A stretch of 64,000 nt of DNA from Verrucomicrobiaceae bacterium (GCA_016795485.1 JAEUHM010000046.1:222467-286466), one strand, 5' to 3'. Positions 17,401 through 25,610 are shown, numbered from the stretch's first letter. Notes: a model not told the origin generated them from the letters alone. Made by a program: numbers and translations.

Positions 17401-20365
17401 TCGTGCCCACACTGGTGAAGTCTGTCCCACTGATCGCCGTTCCACCGACCGTGAAGTTCACCGTGAGACTTGAAGTCGTGGCCCCGGTGCGTGAAACCGT
17501 GAACACCGCAGGAGCTCCACCGCCCTCCTCCGTGGAGTCGGTGGTAGCTACCACGCTCACTTTTGGAAGCGCCGTGTCATCGTCGTCTATTTGCACAGTC
17601 GCCGCACCTTGATTGGGTGCTACTAGATAGCCCGCTCCTGACGCTAGCAGAAAACGCACCGTCTCTGGCCCTTCCGCCACGGAGTCATTCGTTGTCGTCA
17701 ACACCACGTTGAGAATGCTGCTGTCTGCCGGAAAGGTGAAAGTGGAAAAGCCACCGCTGCCAGCTGCTAAAGCAGGGGCAAGGCTGTAGTCACCGGTACT
17801 CGCCGTGCCAATCGCGGGATTCACATTCACCGTTAGAGGCAAGGAAGGGTCACCCGTTCTAGTTAGTCGAAAAGTCCCCGTAGCGCTTACATTGTTCTCA
17901 GTCGCGCTGGCATCCACTGCTACAATCGACACCTCGGGAAGACTCTCCGCCTCAAAGTTTCCACCCGTGAAGTTCGGTCCCACCGTGATGCTGTTATTGA
18001 ACAGCTCGCTGAACGAATAGCCGTAGAGCGCCGGAGTCACGGTGTAGGTGTTGGCAGTTAGATTGGCAATCGTGTAGTAGCCATCGCTATCCGTGGTGGT
18101 CGGATTGGTGCCATTGGCACTCAGAAGCACGTTCGGCAGCCCCTGCCCTCCCACGGTGACTCTTCCAGAGATGGTGAACCGGCCATTTCCACTTCCCACG
18201 GTGATCAAAGTCGTCCGCGTCACACTACCACCCTTCATGTCACTGACGCTGCAGCTCACCACATAGCTACCCGCCGTGGAGAAAGTCCGGGTGATTACCG
18301 GGGAGTTGGGCGAGACAATCTTGATCCCTGTATCGCCCCAGTGCTGCCATTGATACGCCAGAGTGTCACTCTCAGGATCAGTGGACGTAGCGGTAAAGGT
18401 CACCGTGGCTCCTACAGGAACGGATGTGGCCGATGCCGCGAGAGATAACGTTGGCGGCTGATTGCTGCTGAAGTCTCCGATGTTCACCAGCACATCCACG
18501 TATTTGGGTGTCGTGGTGCTCACTCCCACGGTCGTCATGTGAATCCCCGCTTCGGTATCGCTAAAGGTCTGCCCCAGTGCGATCGCAGCGTCATCTTTCC
18601 CATAAGGCGAGCCAGGAGTCGTATCGATCAACTGAATGTTACTCCCTGACCCACTCGGATACTTCCAGCCCAGGATAATCCCCTTGTCCGCCCAAGGACG
18701 ACTGCTGCTGCCGTTATACAATTGACGCACTTCACCCCAATAGGTCCGCTGAGAGTCCTTGGTGATCGTCATCGCATAGCGATTGCGTGGGTCTAACACC
18801 TGCTGGTCGAACGCGTAGATGCGGTACAACCCACTTGTCGTGACATTCTGCACATAGTTTTGCGGCAGCCACTTCACCTGCACCTTAGCCGCGGCATTGT
18901 ATTGGTCGGTTGGCACTCCGCCGCCGCCCATGTTGTCGTAGGAGTCACCATACTCTTGGTTGGCACCAGGTCCGATGGCACTGGTCCCAGCGGTGTCCCA
19001 GAAGTTGGCGTGAGCTAACCCGAAGGTGTGGCCAATCTCATGAGCAGTGACGCCCACACTGTCACCGTAGACCCAAACACTACCTCCACCGCCCCATCCA
19101 CCTGTAGGGCGTGCTCCACCGATCAACCGCAGCACGGTCACATCGTAGTCATTGTGATCAAACCCCAGCTTCCTCGCCTCTTCACGTGCGTGCGTCATCT
19201 CAAGGCCTAGTCCGTCAATGTCTCCACCGTTCGATGAATCACGCTGCACATACCAGGCCTCATTCTTTGGCAAACGCACCGTCGGAGTGACGGTGGTCAG
19301 CGTGGTCAACTTCCCGAACGATGACTTGGAGTAATAGTCCGCCACGTTGCGCATGATTTCATAGCACTTCGACTCCGTGGGCAGATTGTTCGTCCGCTCC
19401 TGGTCTTGAAACGTCATCGGAATGTACAGCACCTTCAGTTGCCCTATGGCCGGAGTTGGTGGTGCTGGCAGAGCACCCGTTAGCCTTACAGGCCCACCCG
19501 TAGCACCCTCGCCATAGATCAACGTCTCCATCACATTGCTCGCGTGGAAGGGACCGCACAGATAGATGTTCTCTTCGGGAGTCTCGATGACGCTGTCCAA
19601 CTGATCCGCCGTGATCGCCTGATCGACTTCATCCGCATCCAGCGTCTGCTTCCCTGAGACGGGACACACCAGCACGGCCTTCTTCGTCAAGTCAGGGACC
19701 TCGCCCACTTCCAGAACCCGCATCGGTTCCTCACGCGCTGCAAACTCGCGATCAATGATGATCCCGTTCAGAGACGCGTTCGGCGTGTTCGTTATCTTTT
19801 CAGCCCGCTTGCCATAAACGTGCAAATTGAATGCCCCTTCCCCCGGCACATCCGCTATCCGATGCGTGATCGTTCTGCCCGCAGGCAAGACTGGCCCTTC
19901 CGCTGGCACACCCTGGTAAACAGTGACCCCTGCCCGCGTGTTCTTTCTGCGTTCCAAGTGATTCAAGATCGCCAAAGGCAGCTTTTGCCGCACCACCATC
20001 GGCACGGCCTCCTCCAGCGCCTGCCTCGGGTCTTCCTTGATCAGATCCCTCATGTAGCCACGCCGCTCTTGAGCCAGCTTCACGCCCTCAGCTTCCAGCG
20101 CCTTCAGTTGCTCAGGCGACCCCACCTCATACCGCTTCCACCAATCACGAAACTTCTGCAGAGGTTCCGGAGCGAGACTTCCCCGTTCCTCCCAAACAGT
20201 CTGCTTTCGCACCGGAGCCGGACCGGGTTTCGCGGACGCCATCCTGGGTTTAGCCTCGCTCGTGACAAGCTTTTCTGCTTGGCCCGGTTCCTGCTTGGAA
20301 GTCATCAACGACCAAAAAATAAGTCCCAGAAAGCAAATCAGAGTCCAGGCAGTGTATCGGCGCAT
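11498..20365 (-). CDS. Giant secreted M6-type metalloprotease with PKD and Calx-beta domains
   Basis: A 2955-residue exported protein. From the N-terminus: a signal or anchor segment (YTAWTLICFLGLIFW); a pro-region; an M6-like zinc protease with HEIGHTFGLAH (HEIGH at about residues 442-446); a PKD-like domain (about 635-725, PPTLSLAAS); a carboxypeptidase-regulatory-like domain (ISGRVTVGGQGLPNV); about five Calx-beta domains marked by repeated EGPETV-like and DDDD strands; concanavalin-like/DUF1349-type segments (PYWTRVIRQGSSFSAF, WTRLTRVGDTFAAYSS); a second Calx-beta block; more PKD and concanavalin-like units; and a C-terminal EF-hand-like DADGDGMLNLLEYAIG element common in this phylum. The ATG at 20365 is preferred over a GTG at 20398 because it starts the signal. 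The gene stands alone. The substrate is unknown; adhesion or matrix degradation is inferred. Confidence 0.88.
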   Translation of the reverse strand: MRRYTAWTLICFLGLIFWSLMTSKQEPGQAEKLVTSEAKPRMASAKPGPAPVRKQTVWEERGSLAPEPLQKFRDWWKRYEVGSPEQLKALEAEGVKLAQERRGYMRDLIKEDPRQALEEAVPMVVRQKLPLAILNHLERRKNTRAGVTVYQGVPAEGPVLPAGRTITHRIADVPGEGAFNLHVYGKRAEKITNTPNASLNGIIIDREFAAREEPMRVLEVGEVPDLTKKAVLVCPVSGKQTLDADEVDQAITADQLDSVIETPEENIYLCGPFHASNVMETLIYGEGATGGPVRLTGALPAPPTPAIGQLKVLYIPMTFQDQERTNNLPTESKCYEIMRNVADYYSKSSFGKLTTLTTVTPTVRLPKNEAWYVQRDSSNGGDIDGLGLEMTHAREEARKLGFDHNDYDVTVLRLIGGARPTGGWGGGGSVWVYGDSVGVTAHEIGHTFGLAHANFWDTAGTSAIGPGANQEYGDSYDNMGGGGVPTDQYNAAAKVQVKWLPQNYVQNVTTSGLYRIYAFDQQVLDPRNRYAMTITKDSQRTYWGEVRQLYNGSSSRPWADKGIILGWKYPSGSGSNIQLIDTTPGSPYGKDDAAIALGQTFSDTEAGIHMTTVGVSTTTPKYVDVLVNIGDFSSNQPPTLSLAASATSVPVGATVTFTATSTDPESDTLAYQWQHWGDTGIKIVSPNSPVITRTFSTAGSYVVSCSVSDMKGGSVTRTTLITVGSGNGRFTISGRVTVGGQGLPNVLLSANGTNPTTTDSDGYYTIANLTANTYTVTPALYGYSFSELFNNSITVGPNFTGGNFEAESLPEVSIVAVDASATENNVSATGTFRLTRTGDPSLPLTVNVNPAIGTASTGDYSLAPALAAGSGGFSTFTFPADSSILNVVLTTTNDSVAEGPETVRFLLASGAGYLVAPNQGAATVQIDDDDTALPKVSVVATTDSTEEGGGAPAVFTVSRTGATTSSLTVNFTVGGTAISGTDFTSVGTSVSIPAGSSSAPVNITMLQDSLVEPMETVTLTISANAAVYVMDTSAQTGTASLFDDDTNTVTLTITDGSSQEIDLAVPGNAPDTATYLVTRSGDTTSPLTVYYSLAGSPSTGVPALHGVDFEALPGVLTIPAGSSTATITILPRWDGFGETPEQVLLQLGAGPTDYRLGATTSGLVTINDGAAASNPAYAEVVPTTMAIEGGTSGAFVVSVKTSVVGTVSVPFTLSGTATLTSDYTVTLPASPAGSSFNTSTGTGTIVITGSTAAAATGTITIVPVNDTSAEDIESVVCTLTSDPAISLYGPNSTASLWLRDNEQPTVWVDGQISNGGSVTNRIVEAATTSPFKFYVSRTGSTTGSLVVNFALNGTATPGTDYNVTTSASVTFDDVTRTGTLTIPSAASGADVSLTTTGTDDGDLEGTETIVFHLEPGAYGKTPDATLFMDDNDSGGNTVAFDLAGAHGPESVSSVSIPVSLATPSAGVTTVAYSVDTGARASTTTTNTVPALPYWTRVIRQGSSFSAFHSTDGVNWKQVGSTQTIAMSSTSYTVGIMGMSSTSGVSCVATVDNFTVTGLDSGSPGATTFGSVGTTSPASTSSAASGVYTLNAGGAGLSTSSTSDNGCYVSMPIANSVNCVITARVVSIANGNTTSRAGVTIRESTATGSRHFTCLAEKAGVNRAIYRLATSGNAASATTSVIRPYWTRLTRVGDTFAAYSSVDGSTWAQTTTARVIPMGLDVQAGLAVSARSDGALTTAVFDNVTLDGNPVTGLVGRTIGYVNAQGSDSNVSGTYTVIGSGAQIGGTDDECHFVATTLTGDFDLVARIVSQSGGAANAQAGVMARELHSHRSISAYSGMVANAQHEFISRGTSVTNAFGSGLDFSLANGVLTFNNLEQTKNINLTIHNDTIPEPNESVTVKLHSPTASSLGATTTFTYVIDDDDVASALPFVGFAQTSTSLAEGVAGSQEIFVSLSEPATSAVAVDYALTGGTATQGVDFAFASGTLTFAAGETTKSITLSITDEADDELDETIVLGLSNPVGCTLTSSSAHTFTIVNDDKPVVTIVATDASAAEAGLDPGSFTVSRTGSTTSSLAVTLSRSGTAANSTDYTSISTTATIPVGETSVVIPVTPVNDSTNEGTETVILTISANANYTVGSPSSATVSILDNDRSTITIEALDAVGSETAGNTATFRLTRVDALTTTVSVTLAVSGTATSGSDFTALASPVSFAANETQKILTVTPVNDGLSEGNETVLVTISGSFTIGGAGYAEVVIEDNDYPPVITIETPNANGGLVASGQGIVVSATATDDGQPAGLITNWSQTSGPGTATFATPSALTSSVTFSQDGVYVLKFSATDTQFTVSDQVTVIVGSSINPAGWIAQDMGPTTQQRGQSAQVGGSYVLTGMGAGHAGVTGDSAHIMARQMTGDASVTARVTTLTGPATSPSAGVTIRDSLNRSCNRALLAINSAGTIELRARTTVSTNDSVAASQASLALPIWLKLERNATSGLVTASYAADASGSPGTWNVLGTTTVSLINTVSQAGIVATGNSSTAANISTASFDNVSLTPAPSGAALVSENFGTAPSTQATYAFNGTTYTIAAADGMDSNGAFYGWQYSGDVMVTAKHVDATSGALSAKSGIMIRESMDNSAGYVHLGRIPTGSFSGYIWRSVASGGTGGVPSFTGKVRWMRLIRQGNLITAFHAPDSGGNPGTWVQLGSPRTIIMSPNVLVGFAVDNAGGTAGVLNTAQFSNLSIMPLNKAPNVTVGSTANYAAVNLDGTVTDDDFPTPVSLMTQWSLVGGPGSLVFANPALTDTTATAGGSGQFTVRLMADDSSIKTYRDHTFTTWLSPFAQWLDQNNVGNENDPLAEAYLDADGDGMLNLLEYAIGSNGTISQANPQVASLAANSGEQYLRISIPKNPAATDVTFEVQACSDLASWSSNGLIVEVNTPTQLVVRDNVPVSSGQQRFMQVKVTR

Positions 20366-20398
20366 AAGAAGGGTGAAATCAACCCAGCGTAGACGCAC

Positions 20399-20530
20399 GG
20401 CTCAGACATTGTGTTAGGCGCCTCCGCAAGATTTCGTCGAATCTTACCAAGAATCTCAATTTCACACAATAGTCGAGGGCATCTCAGAACAGAAAGACCG
20501 CACTTGGACCTCATTCTTCCCTGTCTTTGA
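20399..20530. other. Upstream region of the giant protease gene
   Basis: This 130-bp stretch contains no convincing gene. It must hold the leftward promoter of the giant gene; no clear sigma-70 match was picked out by eye. It borders the 22-nt repeat array on the right. Confidence 0.5.
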
Positions 20531-20921
20531 GCCCAAAGTGCCCAGGATGCGGGCAAAAACATCCCGTTCCTCGACCCCACATACACCATTCTTTTGACAC
20601 AAAATTGGGTTCTTTGAGCTCAAAGAATGCGATCTTTAAGCTCAAAGAATGCATGATTCGACCATTAAGAATGCCTTTTTGCCCCAAAAGAATCCATTAC
20701 TCGACCCCAAAGAATGCAATCAATTGGCGCAAAAACCCATTCTTTAACCTCGAGCATCCCATTCAATGGCCAAAAGAATGCTCTCTTATGGCTCAAACAA
20801 TGGAAAGCAGGGCAAGAAAACAGCACGTTAATAGGTCAAAAACCGGGCTCTTTCGGCTCAAAGTAGCCCTAAAATGCCCAGAAAAACGCCCTATTTGGGC
20901 TCAAATCGACCGCTATTAACC
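20531..20921. repeat. Degenerate tandem array, about 18 units of 21-23 nt
   Basis: Units of 21-23 nt follow each other without gaps, with starts near 20531, 20553, 20576, 20597, 20619, 20641, 20663, 20684, 20706, 20729, 20750, 20770, 20792, 20814, 20836, 20857, 20879 and 20900. The shared core resembles CTCAAAGAATGC, usually with a T-rich second half (TCTTT, TTAAG). The two best units (20619 and 20641) share their first 12 bases exactly; others keep only the CAAA/AAAG step and the spacing. Unit length varies, so no reading frame is kept. The spacing equals about two helical turns, placing A-tracts in phase. It starts 6 bp after the stop of the leftward 146-residue gene. Confidence 0.75.
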
Positions 20922-20926
20922 CCAAA

Positions 20927-21367
20927 CTAGCTCGCGGTAGGAGCTGCAACATCCGGCACATCGAGCAAGGAGCGATACAAGTTCCCAAGCCGACCCCGCC
21001 GCACTTCATGCACAACCACACAGCCTTGACGAATCATTCGACCAAGGAAGATCTTCGTTTCTTGGTCACCAGGCCACTGTTTCGTGGCTGCCTTCACCCG
21101 CTCCTTGAAGTCCTGCGGCGCAAAAGGCAGTCCAGCCGTAGCTGCCAGACACTCCTTCAGCACCTCTTGTCGTGGCCGTTCAGGCGCTTTCGGCGCTGAG
21201 ATCGCCGGAGCCGCCGCTGGTAATGCCGATGCCACCGAAGCAGCCACATCCCCTCCCATTTGATGCTCCTCCAACAAAGCCCGCACCCTCCGCACCATCT
21301 CCAAATCGGCCAACAGTTTAGCCTCCAACTTCGCCAGAGCACCCGGTGTAAGATCCGCCGCATTCAT
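20927..21367 (-). CDS. Hypothetical protein, 146 aa
   Basis: Not recognised. The N-terminus (DLTPGALAKLEAKLLADLEM) is helical and could dimerise; an Ala/Pro-rich linker follows (about residues 45-65), then a basic globular C-terminal part with QEVLKECLAATAG, FKERVKAATKQWPGDQ and MIRQGCVVVHEVRRGRLGNLY, which could be a winged helix with a wing near GRMIRQGCV. A DNA-binding role is only a guess, supported weakly by a repeated GATATCCATT motif just upstream of its start. The stop lies beside the 22-nt array. Confidence 0.7.
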   Translation of the reverse strand: MNAADLTPGALAKLEAKLLADLEMVRRVRALLEEHQMGGDVAASVASALPAAAPAISAPKAPERPRQEVLKECLAATAGLPFAPQDFKERVKAATKQWPGDQETKIFLGRMIRQGCVVVHEVRRGRLGNLYRSLLDVPDVAAPTAS

Positions 21368-21374
21368 CGTAAAA

Positions 21375-21417
21375 GGATATCCATTTAACCAAAAATGCCA
21401 AATAGATATCCATTAAT
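21375..21417. promoter_or_regulatory. Paired GATATCCATT direct repeats upstream of the 146-aa gene
   Basis: GGATATCCATTTAA (21375-21388) and AGATATCCATTAAT (21404-21417) lie 29 bp apart, 8 bp upstream of the leftward ATG at 21367. They could be an operator or two protein-binding half-sites near the promoter; each contains the palindrome GATATC. Confidence 0.35.
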
Positions 21418-21467
21418 GAAAAAGCCACCATCAAAGGGGCCCCATACCTCTCGCCTGTGAGTCACCC

Positions 21468-21679
21468 GAGCCGGAGGCTCAAAAGAAATCAGCCGGGGGT
21501 GAAGCGAGGCACGAGCGTAACCCCCGGTTTTCGATTGGCAATGGATTGCGCTCCGGCGGAGCGCGAGAGGGCCACGGGCATTCTCACGTCCCTTCAGGAC
21601 GAAATGTCTCTTCGTGGTCTGTCCGGTGGTTACGCTTCACTTCACCACCGGCTAATCTCTCACAAGCCTCCGGCTTGGG
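21468..21679. repeat. 213-bp composite palindromic repeat, copy A (full)
   Basis: Starts with GAGCCGGAGGCTC and ends with AAGCCTCCGGCTTGGG, which pair with each other. The left module holds a CCGGGGGT/ACCCCCGG hairpin and a GCGCTCC/GGAGCGC hairpin; the right module starts TTCTCACGTCCC and holds a CCGGTGGT/ACCACCGG hairpin. Non-coding in my reading. Confidence 0.9.
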
Positions 21680-21687
21680 ATGAAACC

Positions 21688-21900
21688 GAGCCGGAGGCTC
21701 AAAAGAGATTAGCCGGGGGTGTAGCGAGGCACGAGCGCAACCCCCGGTCCACGTTCGGCAATAGATTGCGCTCCGGAGGAGCGCGAGAGGGCCACGGGGC
21801 ATTCTCACGTCCCTTCAGGACGGAATCTCTCTTCGTTGCCTATCCGGTGGTTACGCTTCACTTCACCACCGGCTAATGTCTCACAAGCCTCCGGCTTGGG
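21688..21900. repeat. 213-bp composite palindromic repeat, copy B (full)
   Basis: Nearly identical to copy A and in the same orientation, separated from it by 8 bp. It has all the same hairpins, with a few substitutions in the loops (for example TCCACGTTCGGC where A has TTTCGATTGGC). Confidence 0.9.
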
Positions 21901-21940
21901 ATGACGCTTCGTTCTTGTCGCCCCAGCTCGGCCCGTACCC

Positions 21941-22047
21941 GAGCCGGAGGCTCAAAAGAAATTAGCCGGGGGTGCAGCGAGGAACGAGCGTAACCCCCGG
22001 TCCACGCTCGGCGATTGATTGCGCTCCGAAGGAGCGCGAGAGGGCTT
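21941..22047. repeat. Repeat copy C (left module only)
   Basis: Matches the left half of copies A and B up to GGAGCGCGAGAGGG and then diverges. It is followed within 30 bp by the stop codon of the leftward FG-GAP gene. Confidence 0.85.
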
Positions 22048-22076
22048 GGATTGGCCCAATGGTTAAAAATGCCCAC

Positions 22077-25000
22077 TCACTCCATGATCACGAGTTCCTG
22101 AGAGGATTTGTCTCCAACGATGGTCAGGGTGGTTTCGCCCAGATTGTTGATGACGCGTCCGAGGCCTCTGGCACCCGCGCCTGTGGTGTCGGCTGCGGGT
22201 TTGAGGAGGATACCTCTGATGAGTCCCATGGGCGTGATGGCGGAACGGTAGATACCGCCCTTCCTGAGCACCAGGACTGGCTTCCGCTGGTTCTGTTGGG
22301 TGGTGTCATCTCCCAGGATGGTCTGTCCGCGCCAGAGGGCTTGGTTTTTTGCAGATGAAGTGCCCTTAAGCGCGCCCAGGACCGTGTAGAAGCCCTGCTC
22401 TGGATCCACATCCACGGCACCGATGGCTCCGAGAGTAGCGGTGCCTGCTCCAGGTGCTGGCAGACCGGTGCGTATGAGGACGAGGTAGCCATTGGTGTTC
22501 TGCTTTAATATCAGTGCCTGATTGCTGGAACTGCTGACTCCGCTGCCGGCCAGCATGACGTGGATGATGACCTGGTCGTTCTGCACTGGCCAGAAGCGCA
22601 GGATTTTTGTCACGGTGAGTCCGCCGCCAATGTTGTCTCCCTTGCGGAGGACGAGTCCGCTAACAGCAGACCACAGACCCTCATTGCTGCTGCCGGGTGC
22701 TCCAGTGAGGCTGGCTTTGAACAGGCCACGACCGTTCCACTCACTGACAGCGAGGAAGGTGCCGAGTTTTTCCCCATTGATCGTGCCAGGGGCCAGGTCT
22801 CCCTGTGCTGAGGCATAGCGTCCGGTGCTGCTGTTGTCTGCATTGGTATGAAACACGGCGTCTCTGGCCGCTTCTCCTGTGGGTATGAACTTGGCGATGA
22901 ATGCACAGTTGGTGCCCAGGCGCGCGGCTGCACGTCCAGAGAATGCACCAAAATCACCGCCTCCACCAAAGGCTGTCCCCCCTTCACGCGCTGTGGCACC
23001 CTGCACGCTGCCGTCGTGCTTCAAAATCAGGAGTCCGCTGTCAGTAGTGGGTGTCACACCCAATGAAGGGTTGGGCTGCAAGAGGTAAGACACGCCCAGC
23101 GCGTCCAGGGTCGTATGCTGGGCTACATCCACAAAGCTCTTGGTCAGCGCGCCCGCCAGTTCTGCCACAGGTGTGCCGGTTCTTCTTAAAATGGAGAGCA
23201 CGTTTCCATCATCGCTCATCAGCAGACGATTGTTAGAAGCGCTGATGCCTGACCCTGTGACTAATGTTTGGAACAACCCTGGGCTTTGATTGATCATGGG
23301 ACTGACGAAGCTGGAAGCCTTGCCTCCAGCAGGCCATGAGGTTGCAGAGCTGTTGGTATCTCCTTTTTGTAGCAGCAGCTCTACCTCACCTGAGGGCGCA
23401 AGTGTGGAGAAAATGGCGCGGTTCTTCCCCTTGGCGGCACCTGTGCCGATGACAGCTTCCTCAAACAAGACCTTGCCAGCGGCACTGATGGCGGAAAGGC
23501 CCTGTGCCCCGTGAAACAGATCCACTACTCCTGGGGCGCGATAGCCGGAGTGCGCCAGACCATTGACTGACCACGGTAGCTCAAACACATAGGTGGCACC
23601 AGCGGCACGCGCACTGTTGTCGGCTTCATTGCCATTCACGACATTGCTAGCGCTGGCCTCGACTCGGGCCGCGACTACGACGATGTCGTCAGCCACCGAT
23701 ACAGATCGCCCAAACCAGTCATCCACTCCTGTGTTAGAAGCTTTGAGGTACGCGATTTGTGCCCATTGACTACCTGTGCGCTGAAAGAGATAGGCCGCGC
23801 CTGACTCTGCGGTTTTGTTGCTCAACTGGTCGCCATTGACGCCAGTGGCGCTGCTGGCCTCTGCGGTTGCTCCCACGACCACCCAATCCTCAAAGACTCC
23901 CACGGATAAGCCAAACTCATCTCCAGGGGCACTGTTGGATGCCTTCAAATAGGCTTGCTGGCTCCACACCACACCAGAGCGGAAGAAGACATAGGCCGCA
24001 CCGGATGCATCGGCACTGTTGTCTGCACCATTGCCATTGACGCCGGTGGCATTGCTCTGCTCCAACCAAGCGCCTACGACGAGCGTGTCTGCCCAGAGTG
24101 AGATGGATACGCCGAAGTTGTCACTGGTGCCTGCGTTGGATGCCTTGAGATAAGCCTGCTGACTCCACACGATGCCAGAGCGCGTGAAAATGTACACCGC
24201 ACCTGCATCCGAAGCGCTGTTGTTGAGTTGATTGAGCCCCACGCCATCACTGTCTTCCGCAGAAGCACCAATGGCGACGGTGTCACCCCTGACTGCGACA
24301 GAGCCGCCAAACGCATCTCCTGGATTGGTGTTGGAGGCTTTCAAATAAGCCTGCTGCGTCCACACCGTGCCTGAGCGAGTGAAGACATAGGCCGCACCTG
24401 AGTCTGTGGAGGTGTTGTCTGCCTGATTGCCATTGACGCCCATAGCACTGCTGTCCTCCTGCATGGCTCCTACGACGATGGTGTCTCCATCGATGGCCAC
24501 GGAGCGGCCAAACTGATCGCCCGCTTCCGTATTAGAGGCCTTCAAATACGCCTGCTGTGTCCACACGCTGCCAGTCCGCACGTAGACGTAAGCTACACCG
24601 GCGTCTGAGGCGCTGTTGTCGGCTTGGTTGCCATTCACGCCCGTAGCATTGCTGTCTTCATTGCGTGTAGCGATCACGATCGTATCTCCAGAAATGGCCA
24701 CCACGCGCCCGAAGTTGTCACTTGAGTCGCTATTGGATGCCTTCAAATAAGCCTGCATCTCCCACTGCACGCCATTTCTCACGAAGACGTAAGCTGCACC
24801 TGCCTCTGGAGCGCTGTTGTCTGCCTGATTGCCGTTGATCACATCACTGTCGCTATCCTCACCGAGAGCTCCGACCACGACGGTAGTGCCGGAGACGAAG
24901 ACGCTGTACCCAAACGCATCATCTTCCTGAGGATTGGACGCCTTCAAATAGGCCGTCTGGGCCACCGGGTCGATGGTGATGGGATAAACGGCGGCATGGT

Positions 25001-25610
25001 CATCTACTTCCACGACGAGCTGTCTGCCAAAAGCCTGAAGGCGTGCTGGGAGTGTCTTGCCAGCGGCGTCCCATGCTTTGAGTCCGCCGTATTCCAACAT
25101 GACCGCCCCGGTTTCGTCTTCAAACTGCACGCTCGCCCCACTGCCGCGCGCTAACAGACCACCACGAACGTGAAGGGAGAGACGCAGCTTGTCTGCGGAC
25201 ATTTGATGGGGCCTAGAACGCAGCGTCCAGCCCTGCTCGAGGCCACGGGTGTCATTGACAAACCACTCCTCCATCTGCTGACCGCGCGGAATGCTAAGGC
25301 GATGACCAGAGGCGGCTACATCTCCTGATACAGGCCACTCCGCACTGTCCAACTCCAGCCCCCAAGCCCATGACGCACCGTCTGGATGGGCGAGAAAGCC
25401 TCGTCCATCAAACTCCAAGCTCCAACGCAGTCCTGGGTTCCGTGCAGTGAAACGATCCTGACTCTGCTGCTGAAAAGCGTGCTGATGAGCCGATATCTGG
25501 GTATGGATGGCCTGCAAATCTGGCGCGGGAAGCTTCTCCTTAGCCGAGACAGAGTAACTGATGGAAGCTGCAAACAAACACAGCAGAATCGAAGGGCAGC
25601 GAGTCTTCAT
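22077..25610 (-). CDS. Secreted FG-GAP repeat protein, 1177 aa
   Basis: A signal peptide (CPSILLCLFAASISYSVSA) precedes a region of about 190 residues, then seven tandem repeats of about 67 residues, each starting AYLKASN, with FG(R/G/V)SV, DT(I/V)VVG, GVNGNQADN and AYVF elements. These are FG-GAP_2-like blades of the type that form beta-propellers, as in integrin alpha chains. The last 500 residues contain further VxxR/LRKGD segments (for example LVLRKGD, LIRTGLPAP) typical of long verrucomicrobial exported proteins. It is presumably a surface or extracellular adhesin or scaffold; no catalytic motif was seen. The seven repeats are about 201 bp each at DNA level. The gene is alone, ending at truncated repeat copy C. 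Confidence 0.88.
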   Translation of the reverse strand: MKTRCPSILLCLFAASISYSVSAKEKLPAPDLQAIHTQISAHQHAFQQQSQDRFTARNPGLRWSLEFDGRGFLAHPDGASWAWGLELDSAEWPVSGDVAASGHRLSIPRGQQMEEWFVNDTRGLEQGWTLRSRPHQMSADKLRLSLHVRGGLLARGSGASVQFEDETGAVMLEYGGLKAWDAAGKTLPARLQAFGRQLVVEVDDHAAVYPITIDPVAQTAYLKASNPQEDDAFGYSVFVSGTTVVVGALGEDSDSDVINGNQADNSAPEAGAAYVFVRNGVQWEMQAYLKASNSDSSDNFGRVVAISGDTIVIATRNEDSNATGVNGNQADNSASDAGVAYVYVRTGSVWTQQAYLKASNTEAGDQFGRSVAIDGDTIVVGAMQEDSSAMGVNGNQADNTSTDSGAAYVFTRSGTVWTQQAYLKASNTNPGDAFGGSVAVRGDTVAIGASAEDSDGVGLNQLNNSASDAGAVYIFTRSGIVWSQQAYLKASNAGTSDNFGVSISLWADTLVVGAWLEQSNATGVNGNGADNSADASGAAYVFFRSGVVWSQQAYLKASNSAPGDEFGLSVGVFEDWVVVGATAEASSATGVNGDQLSNKTAESGAAYLFQRTGSQWAQIAYLKASNTGVDDWFGRSVSVADDIVVVAARVEASASNVVNGNEADNSARAAGATYVFELPWSVNGLAHSGYRAPGVVDLFHGAQGLSAISAAGKVLFEEAVIGTGAAKGKNRAIFSTLAPSGEVELLLQKGDTNSSATSWPAGGKASSFVSPMINQSPGLFQTLVTGSGISASNNRLLMSDDGNVLSILRRTGTPVAELAGALTKSFVDVAQHTTLDALGVSYLLQPNPSLGVTPTTDSGLLILKHDGSVQGATAREGGTAFGGGGDFGAFSGRAAARLGTNCAFIAKFIPTGEAARDAVFHTNADNSSTGRYASAQGDLAPGTINGEKLGTFLAVSEWNGRGLFKASLTGAPGSSNEGLWSAVSGLVLRKGDNIGGGLTVTKILRFWPVQNDQVIIHVMLAGSGVSSSSNQALILKQNTNGYLVLIRTGLPAPGAGTATLGAIGAVDVDPEQGFYTVLGALKGTSSAKNQALWRGQTILGDDTTQQNQRKPVLVLRKGGIYRSAITPMGLIRGILLKPAADTTGAGARGLGRVINNLGETTLTIVGDKSSQELVIME

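Noticed and set aside
20527..20919. 130-aa rightward open frame over the 22-nt array
   Set aside because: The repeat units are not a multiple of three and vary in length, so the frame is an accident of the repeats.
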